Positions 22,885-27,363 of a DNA stretch of 27,363 bases are shown one piece after another. Every line of letters starts with the position of its first letter. Within the stretch, counting starts at the first letter, position 1. Location: assembly GCA_002421565.1 (NCBI GenBank), contig DIKC01000137.1, forward strand, positions 1-27,363. The letters are read 5' to 3'. The translations under genes and the position numbers were made by a program. The stretch comes from Desulfobulbaceae bacterium UBA5628 (GTDB taxonomy: Bacteria > Desulfobacterota > Desulfobulbia > Desulfobulbales > Desulfurivibrionaceae). The notes beneath the pieces were generated by a model. It worked only from the letters and a program-made list of their open reading frames with translations, did no database searches and was not told the DNA's origin.

Positions 22885-23355
22885 TCAATAAGGAGTTTTG
22901 CCGGGCAGTACCTCCCAGCGGGCAAAAACCGGCAGGGCCGCCTCCCGCATCAGCTGATACATGGGCAGAGCACGGGCTTCCAAGGGGCGGGCCAGTTCCT
23001 CGTAAACGTGCTGGTCGGCAAAACCGATCCGGGCCGCGTCCCGGCGGTCGGCGGCAAAATAAACCGCCTCGATCCCGGCCCAATAGGCGGCGGCCAGACA
23101 CATGGGGCAGGGTTCGCAGTTTACGTAGAGGGTGCAGCCGCTGAGGCGAAAATCCCCCAGCTGTCGGCAGGCGGCCCGGATCGCCTCGATTTCGGCGTGG
23201 GCGGTGGGGTCGTTGGCCGAGGTAACCCGGTTCCAGCCCCGGCCGATCACCTCGCCCGCCCGGACGATCAAAGCCCCGAAAGGGCCGCCTTCGCCCTTTT
23301 CCATCATGGTGGCGGCCAGGCCTATGGCCTCGGTCATGAATTTTTCATGGGTCAT
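22885..23355 (-). CDS. guaD: Nucleoside/guanine deaminase (GuaD-like, CDA fold)
   Basis: A zinc-dependent deaminase of the cytidine-deaminase fold, 156 residues. The zinc ligands are His53 (TAHAE, with catalytic Glu55) and Cys83/Cys86 (CEPCPMC). The surrounding sequence GGPFGALIV, NDPTAHAEIEAIR and the C-terminal FADQHVYEEL with a terminal aromatic residue look more like bacterial guanine deaminase (guanine to xanthine) than tRNA adenosine deaminase TadA, which it resembles in the core. The ribosome site GAGG is 7 nt before the ATG. It is divergent from plsY across 61 bp and lies upstream of the hcp operon, from which it is separated by the hcp promoter. Confidence 0.85.
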   Translation of the reverse strand: MTHEKFMTEAIGLAATMMEKGEGGPFGALIVRAGEVIGRGWNRVTSANDPTAHAEIEAIRAACRQLGDFRLSGCTLYVNCEPCPMCLAAAYWAGIEAVYFAADRRDAARIGFADQHVYEELARPLEARALPMYQLMREAALPVFARWEVLPGKTPY

Positions 23356-23416
23356 GGTTATTCCTCAAGAAAGATGTTATTTTAGCATATTCTCATCGGA
23401 GGGGAGTAAAATCGCG

Positions 23417-24013
23417 ATGCTTAACTATATTTTATTGATTTGCGGCGCTTATCTGCTGGGGGCAATCCCCTTTGGCTTACTTTTCGGAAAACTGGCGGGG
23501 GTGGATGTGCGGAGCAGCGGCAGCGGCAACATCGGGGCCACCAACGTGGGCCGGTTGCTCGGCCGTAAACTGGGGCTGCTCACCCTGGCGGCGGACACCG
23601 GCAAGGGGGTGCTGCCGATGCTGCTGGCCGCCTGGCTGATGCCGGCCGGGCCGGAACGGGAAGTGGTAATGGCGCTGGCCGGCGGGGCCGCCTTCCTCGG
23701 CCACCTCTTTCCAATTTATCTGAAATTCAAGGGGGGAAAAGGGGTGGCCACCGCCCTGGGGGTTTTTCTTTATCTCGCTCCCCTGGCGGCGGCCCTTGAT
23801 CTGCTGATCTTCGCGGCGGTGGTTTACAACTGGGGCTATGTCTCGCTGGGATCGCTGACCGCCGCCCTCCTGATGCCGGGCCTGGTCTGGCTGATCTCCG
23901 GCTCCCTCCCCCTGACCTTGCTGGCCCTGCTGATCGGGGCTCTGATCTGGTTCAAACACCGGGACAACATCACCCGCCTGCTCAACCAGGAAGAAAAGAG
24001 CTGGAAGAGCTAA
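23417..24013 (+). CDS. plsY: Glycerol-3-phosphate acyltransferase PlsY
   Basis: PlsY transfers an acyl group from acyl-phosphate to glycerol-3-phosphate, the first step of membrane phospholipid synthesis. The 198-residue protein has about five membrane segments and the family motifs GSGNIGATNVGR (near residue 34) and LKFKGGKGVAT (near 109); the third conserved region is around the WFKHRDNITRLL segment. The start is ATG 23417, about 10 nt after GGGGAG; the open frame reaches far upstream through guaD on the opposite strand, which is not meaningful. The 3' end overlaps that of the convergent ppiD by 4 bp. Confidence 0.95.
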   Translation: MLNYILLICGAYLLGAIPFGLLFGKLAGVDVRSSGSGNIGATNVGRLLGRKLGLLTLAADTGKGVLPMLLAAWLMPAGPEREVVMALAGGAAFLGHLFPIYLKFKGGKGVATALGVFLYLAPLAAALDLLIFAAVVYNWGYVSLGSLTAALLMPGLVWLISGSLPLTLLALLIGALIWFKHRDNITRLLNQEEKSWKS

Positions 24014-25470
24014 AAATCCGGACTGACCTCAACCTTGCCCTGGGCCTGCAACAAGGTTACCCAGGCGTCAACCAGGGCCAGTTGCTTGGCCTGGAGGAGT
24101 TGGGCGCCAATGGCCTCGGCCTGGCGCTTGAACTCCTCCTCGGGGGCCGGCCGCCGGTCGGCCAGACGGACAATATAATGCTCCGCGCCCACCGAACTTA
24201 CCGTCTCGGCCAGGGGAGCGGCCGCGGTCAACTGCAAAGCAGCCTGGGCCACCGGGGCCGGCAAACCGGCTTGGGCCACCGTCTGGCGAGAAAACCAGGC
24301 CGACTCGGCGGGACTTTTGCCGACCTTACGGGCGGCAGCGGCCAATTCCTCGCCGCCCTTGATGGTTGCCAACAAACCAGCGGCCGCCTGGCGGGCCAGC
24401 TCCCCGGCCTGCTCGGCCCGGAAATCTTCCTCCACCCGTTGCCGCACCGCGGCCAGTTCCGGCACCTTCGGCTCCTGCCGTTCCTTGACAAAAATCACCC
24501 CGTAGCCGTCCCGAATCTCGACGATGGAGCTTAACTCCCCCTGCCGCAACCGGAAGGCGGTATTAAGCAGGGCGGGATAAGAAGCCAGATCGGCCGGCGA
24601 CTTGTCCCGGCTGAAAAACTCGCTCTTTTGCAGCGGCAGATTCAGGGCCTGGGCGCCTTGTTCCAGACCGCCCAGGGTGATGATCTTTTCATAGGCCTCA
24701 CTGGCCTGGCTGAAGGCCTGCTGCTTGGCCTCGCTTACCTCCGGGGAACTATGAGCGCCCTGGGAGAAAATGAGATACTCCAGCCGCACCCGGGGCTCGC
24801 TGCGATAGTTATCGGCCCGTTCCTGAAAAAATTTATTCAGGGCCTCTTCCTCGATGGTTACCTGGCTCCGGAAATCATCGGCCTTAAAGGTAAGATAGTT
24901 GAGCTTGATCTGATCATGGTCGCGGCCGAACCATTCCCGCACCTCATCGTCGCTCACCTGGGCAAAGGCGGCGAGATGGCGGAGAATTTTGCTCCGTTGC
25001 AGATCGACCCGGATGGAATTTTCAAACTCCTGGGGACTGAGGCGGGAAAGGGCCAGGGTCTGCTTGTAGCGGTCCAGGTTGAAAATCCCGTCCTGACGGA
25101 AGGTTTCCATGCCATGAATCATCGCCTGCACTTCCTCGTCGCTCACCAACAAACCGGCCTGTAGCGCCCCCTGCCGAAGCAAGGTTTCCTGGATCAACTG
25201 ATTGAGCACCTGCTGCCTGACCCCCAGGGATTCCAGCAGCCCGGCCGGGATGACCCCGCCCAGTTGTTCCCGGTACTGGCCGATAGCCTGTTCGTAAAGA
25301 CGCTGAAATTCCCGGCCGGACACCGGCTGGCCGTTGACCGTGGCCACCGTGTCGGGGCCGCCGCCATCGCCGCCCATCTTGGGCAGCCAGAAGATGAAAA
25401 CCAGAATAATGATGACGATCGCCGCCTGGATGATCGGCGACTTGGCTTTACGACGGAGCAAATCAAGCAT
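24010..25470 (-). CDS. ppiD: PpiD-like periplasmic peptidyl-prolyl isomerase/chaperone
   Basis: A membrane-anchored periplasmic folding factor at the Sec exit. The N-terminus is LRRKAKSPIIQAAIV with one membrane segment at residues about 13-30, then a SurA-type N-terminal chaperone domain (ATVNGQPVSGREFQRLYEQ). A parvulin-like region is at about 225-350 (RVRLEYLIFSQ and GYGVIFVKERQEPKVPELA), and a second SurA_N-like helical part lies towards the C-terminus. It is 486 residues, somewhat shorter than E. coli PpiD. The parvulin region is divergent, so chaperone rather than isomerase activity is likely. The gene has its own promoter (25518-25546) and a GAGGAA ribosome site. Confidence 0.9.
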   Translation of the reverse strand: MLDLLRRKAKSPIIQAAIVIIILVFIFWLPKMGGDGGGPDTVATVNGQPVSGREFQRLYEQAIGQYREQLGGVIPAGLLESLGVRQQVLNQLIQETLLRQGALQAGLLVSDEEVQAMIHGMETFRQDGIFNLDRYKQTLALSRLSPQEFENSIRVDLQRSKILRHLAAFAQVSDDEVREWFGRDHDQIKLNYLTFKADDFRSQVTIEEEALNKFFQERADNYRSEPRVRLEYLIFSQGAHSSPEVSEAKQQAFSQASEAYEKIITLGGLEQGAQALNLPLQKSEFFSRDKSPADLASYPALLNTAFRLRQGELSSIVEIRDGYGVIFVKERQEPKVPELAAVRQRVEEDFRAEQAGELARQAAAGLLATIKGGEELAAAARKVGKSPAESAWFSRQTVAQAGLPAPVAQAALQLTAAAPLAETVSSVGAEHYIVRLADRRPAPEEEFKRQAEAIGAQLLQAKQLALVDAWVTLLQAQGKVEVSPDF

Positions 25471-25517
25471 ATCGGTTCCTCAAGACGAATGACGAAACGG
25501 GACGGAATAAAGCGGGC

Positions 25518-25546
25518 ATCCTAATTTTTTCCGGCCCCGCCGTCAA
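25518..25546 (-). promoter_or_regulatory. Sigma70-type promoter for ppiD
   Basis: On the minus strand, TTGACG (25546-25541), a 17-nt spacer and TAGGAT (25523-25518) lie between the toxin stop codon and ppiD, predicting a start near 25511 and a leader of about 40 nt. It means ppiD does not depend on transcription from the toxin-antitoxin module upstream. Confidence 0.6.
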
Positions 25547-25559
25547 TCCCTTTCCCATG

Positions 25560-25847
25560 TTATTTGTTTCTTTCCGCGGCCTTTTTATAGACTGAATTTT
25601 TTTCTCTTTTTCCCACTGCGATAACTAAAACAAACAACTCGTTATCGACAATCTCATAAACTAGCCGATAGCCACTGGCTCTCAATTTAATTTTATAGTG
25701 GTTTTCAAATCCAGAGAGTTGGCTGCCAGGGATATGAGGTTGCTGAAGACGCTCTGTTAATTTCTTTTTGAATTGAGTTTGGATTGAATTGTCAAGCTTC
25801 TTCCATTCCTTAAGCGCTGTAGGAAGAAATTTTAGTTTATAAATCAT
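25560..25847 (-). CDS. relE: RelE/StbE-type toxin
   Basis: A 95-residue RelE-superfamily toxin, expected to cleave mRNA on the ribosome. The N-terminal helices include MIYKLKFLPTALKEWKKLD, and the central part is QLSGFENHYKIKLRASGYRLVY, with the typical basic residues. The C-terminal strand is ELFVLVIAVGKREKNSVYKKA. The length is normal and no damage is seen. It overlaps the antitoxin gene by 11 bp. The pair is clearly AT-rich compared with ppiD and other core genes, a sign of recent acquisition. Its place next to an attC-like site fits a cassette-borne module. Confidence 0.92.
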   Translation of the reverse strand: MIYKLKFLPTALKEWKKLDNSIQTQFKKKLTERLQQPHIPGSQLSGFENHYKIKLRASGYRLVYEIVDNELFVLVIAVGKREKNSVYKKAAERNK

Positions 25848-26088
25848 CGATATCTACTTCCACGGCTGAAATTTTTTCATTTTGGCGTTCATTGACTATC
25901 ACACCTAATTGGTAATCTTCAATTTTATCCATTAATGTCTCGTAAGTCTCAGCCGGGATCAAATATGCTGTTGGTTTGTTATGGTTGAGAATGGCAATAG
26001 GCTCTCCTCCAGCTTGCTCAATGAGAGCAGAAGGGTTCTTCTTTAATTCTGATATGCTTGCTGAACAACCTGCTAATACTGATTCCAT
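25837..26088 (-). CDS. Phd/YefM (StbD)-type antitoxin
   Basis: An 83-residue antitoxin of the Phd/YefM fold. The DNA-binding dimerisation domain contains CSASISELKKNPSALIEQAG and EPIAILNHNKPTAYLIPAETYE, the hallmark of the family. The acidic C-terminus (EKISAVEVDIDDL) is the toxin-binding tail. The start is ATG 26088, 6 nt after GAGGTG. The promoter upstream has an operator-like repeat (26113-26140), consistent with autorepression by the antitoxin and the complex. Confidence 0.92.
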   Translation of the reverse strand: MESVLAGCSASISELKKNPSALIEQAGGEPIAILNHNKPTAYLIPAETYETLMDKIEDYQLGVIVNERQNEKISAVEVDIDDL

Positions 26089-26112
26089 TATTGCACCTCG
26101 CTAATTTATTAT

Positions 26113-26159
26113 GACCTAATTTGTAACTATATTATAGGTCTTACTTTAGAGCTTAGCAA
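26113..26159 (-). promoter_or_regulatory. Promoter and operator-like repeat of the RelE-type module
   Basis: On the minus strand, TTGCTA (26159-26154), a 17-nt spacer and a perfect TATAAT (26136-26131) form a strong promoter. GACCTA (26113-26118) and TAGGTC (26135-26140) form an inverted repeat 22 bp centre to centre, about two helical turns, spanning the -10 box and start site. Repressor binding there is inferred. Confidence 0.7.
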
Positions 26160-26171
26160 GTTATTATTTCT

Positions 26172-26232
26172 GGTTAACGTCCGCCCTCTGCGGCGGCGCG
26201 ATAGCGACGTACGCAGCAGGGCATGGTTCGGC
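26172..26232 (-). other. attC-like site downstream of the methyltransferase gene
   Basis: Read on the minus strand the 61-bp site starts with GCCGAAC (R'' box, 26232-26226) and ends with GTTAACC (R' box, 26178-26172). In between, TGCCCT-G-CTGCG pairs with CGCAGAGGGCG, leaving one unpaired G in the left arm. That is the extrahelical base expected in the L'' arm of an attC site, and it fixes the orientation along the methyltransferase gene. The ends do not fit the RYYYAAC/GTTRRRY consensus exactly. Confidence 0.65.
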
Positions 26233-26234
26233 TT

Positions 26235-26930
26235 TCATTTTTCACAGATGTAGACTGATAGGAAGCCTTCTTCTCTCTTCTCTATGATCGTCAATCCGTT
26301 ACGAGCAATCATTCCTTCAAGAATCCAATCCAGAGTCGAAAACTCGGTCTTGATGTGCTGGACTGTTTGCTCTGCCACATCGTCACCTGCTTGAGACCTA
26401 ACACCTTCTATTACCACTCGGAAGAAGGCATCGTAATCATCAGTTGCGGAAGGGAATATAACATCCCGAAGATATAACCTCCCTTGAGATAGAAGACTGT
26501 TTGCGATTACTGAAATGGCTTTCAACTTCCAAAAATCCGGGAGGTGATGTAAGGCCAGTTGAGTTACAATACCATCAACTGGATGATCAGGACGAAAGCC
26601 TGACAGGAAGCCGCCGTGTGCAAAGGTGACATTCGTAATACCGCGCCTTTTCGCCTTTTGACGGGCATACTCAAGCATCGCCGGAGAAACATCCGTGGCG
26701 TAGACATGCTTGACCGTTCCTGCAAGGGTGATCGCACATTCTCCCGTGCCGGTACCGATCTCCCATACGGTTGAGTTTGCCGACAGGTTCAGAGCCTTTG
26801 CGATATCAGCCGCCTCGACATCTGTATTGCGAAGTTTCTGCATCCGTTCGTCATACGCCGCAACCTCGCTTTCGTCACGGTAGTCAGTTCCGACCTGGGC
26901 CGTCTCATCATATTGCCATGGATAGTTCAT
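26235..26930 (-). CDS. Class I SAM-dependent methyltransferase, likely cassette gene
   Basis: A 231-residue Rossmann-fold methyltransferase. Motif I is VWEIGTGTGECAI (about residues 55-67), followed by the acidic motif II in YATDVSPAMLEYAR and the motif IV region VTQLALHHLPDFW. The start MNYPWQYDETAQVGTDY and segment LYLRDVIFP are familiar from unassigned methyltransferases; the substrate is unknown, and a small molecule is as likely as a macromolecule. Codon use is more mixed than in neighbouring core genes. The gene sits alone between two attC-like sites, its stop 3 bp from one and its start 17 bp from the other, filling a 775-bp unit, the size and layout of an integron cassette. Confidence 0.85.
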   Translation of the reverse strand: MNYPWQYDETAQVGTDYRDESEVAAYDERMQKLRNTDVEAADIAKALNLSANSTVWEIGTGTGECAITLAGTVKHVYATDVSPAMLEYARQKAKRRGITNVTFAHGGFLSGFRPDHPVDGIVTQLALHHLPDFWKLKAISVIANSLLSQGRLYLRDVIFPSATDDYDAFFRVVIEGVRSQAGDDVAEQTVQHIKTEFSTLDWILEGMIARNGLTIIEKREEGFLSVYICEK

Positions 26931-26946
26931 CTGTTTGTCTCTATCA

Positions 26947-27003
26947 GCCGAACGAACTAAGAGTTTTTGCGGCGCGTAGCCGCCGCCAAAACTCCTGTTG
27001 AAC
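26947..27003 (-). other. attC-like site upstream of the methyltransferase gene
   Basis: Read on the minus strand the 57-bp site starts with GTTCAAC (fits RYYYAAC, 27003-26997) and ends with GTTCGGC (26953-26947). Inside, GAGTTTT-G-GCGGCG faces CGCCGC-A-AAAACTC, a 13-bp stem with one G/A mismatch and a 6-nt loop. The right-hand box GTTCGGC is the exact complement of GCCGAAC at the far side of the methyltransferase gene, as expected when both derive from one circular cassette. The spacers beside the stem are uneven (2 and 7 nt), which is atypical. Confidence 0.65.
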
Positions 27004-27363
27004 TTAACCGCGGGGGCGGGCCGAACTGGTTGGAGTTTTATCGGCGGATTTCCGTGAACATCAGTCGATGATATGGGGAATGGCTGGCGAGGTCAAGCAA
27101 TAAATATCCGCATGTCAGGAGAATGCCGACCTTTGCTGTGCCCCGGCCCTGAATCCGGCCGGGTAACGGAGAGGGCATCCGGGGCATTTCCCGGTAATCA
27201 GGCGCAATTTTCCGTTTACGGAGAATTGCGTTTTCCAAAATCCGCGTCTCATTTTCGCAGCCATCCGGGCGGTAATCGGCCGGATTCATCATGGGGGCGA
27301 TCTCGCCGGTTTTTTCCATTGGCGACGCGGAACAACAGGGTGCTTCCGGGTTTTCAGTGGGTA
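27004..27363. other. Right-end region without a convincing gene; structured repeats
   Basis: No clear gene is seen in these 360 bases. One 93-codon frame on the minus strand (27319-27038) lacks a recognisable domain or ribosome site and has a Pro/Gly/Arg-rich middle that looks non-coding. Two hairpins are present: CCCGGCC/GGCCGGG at 27142-27163, and a 12-bp stem (one G-T pair) with a TTTA loop at 27203-27230. The octamer CGGTAATC occurs at 27192-27199 and 27270-27277. If the attC reading is right, this is the 3' part of another cassette or non-coding array DNA. Confidence 0.4.

Noticed and set aside
26226..26953. Matching 7-mers around the methyltransferase gene as terminal inverted repeats of a transposon
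   Set aside because: Only 7 bp match, there is no transposase or target duplication, and each 7-mer belongs to a larger stem structure that fits attC better.
27203..27230. Hairpin with a 12-bp stem considered as a third attC site
   Set aside because: No RYYYAAC or GTTRRRY-like boxes flank the stem and there is no clear extrahelical base; kept only as a hairpin.
27038..27319. 93-codon frame on the minus strand as a gene
   Set aside because: No domain, no ribosome site, hairpins within it and Pro/Gly/Arg composition typical of non-coding GC-rich DNA; described under the right-end region instead.
1..27363. tRNA, rRNA, CRISPR arrays or insertion sequences
   Set aside because: None recognised by reading: no regular spaced repeats, no transposase-like frame and no rRNA core sequences.

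Overview
The window is a GC-rich bacterial chromosome segment (roughly 60% GC by eye), densely packed with genes on both strands. Gene content suggests an anaerobic or microaerobic Gram-negative, most likely of the Desulfobacterota (delta-proteobacterial) type. The main clues are hybrid cluster protein with two private ferredoxins, a MSHA/type IV-like minor pilin operon, a PpiD envelope foldase, PEP synthase with its PpsR regulator, and a chemoreceptor with a CZB-like ectodomain. This taxonomic guess is inference; no rRNA is present.

Left part (1-7637) is mostly core metabolism. It holds the 3' end of ppsA (+), thiD and a SlyD-type FKBP foldase (-, one promoter), an unrecognised 470-residue helical protein (-), an energy-coupling-factor cobalt/nickel transporter pair cbiQ-cbiO (+; the ATPase has a His-rich tail), and hisI-hisG-engB (+) behind a near-consensus sigma70 promoter. 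HisI carries a four-cysteine N-terminal extension.

An accessory stretch (about 7665-10700) follows. It has a HigB-like toxin gene with an internal in-frame deletion beside an intact HTH antitoxin, a NUDIX hydrolase, a DUF4143-type ATPase with its own palindrome-containing promoter, and a VapBC toxin-antitoxin pair.

The middle (10794-19173) holds a minor-pilin operon on the minus strand (GspH/FimT-like, two further prepilins, a large PilX-like protein and a small secreted protein), then an ABC-F ATPase and ppsR (-), then a chemoreceptor (+). From 22884 down to 19170 (-) lies an hcp operon: hcp, a zinc-ribbon HD-domain protein, a two-cluster ferredoxin-like protein and a [2Fe-2S] ferredoxin. 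A TTGAC-N4-ATCAA palindrome lies exactly 41.5 bp upstream of the inferred start site, the geometry expected for an FNR/CRP-family activator. A guanine-deaminase-like gene, plsY and ppiD follow.

The right end (25560-27363) differs in character: AT-rich cargo and structured repeats. A methyltransferase gene lies between two attC-like sites (57 and 61 bp) whose R-boxes match across the gene (GTTCGGC at one end, GCCGAAC at the other), as expected of an integron gene cassette. The adjoining RelE-type toxin-antitoxin module, with its own promoter, would start the next cassette. I read this as the distal end of a chromosomal cassette array whose integrase would lie beyond the right edge. No rRNA, tRNA, CRISPR array, IS transposase or integrase was seen.
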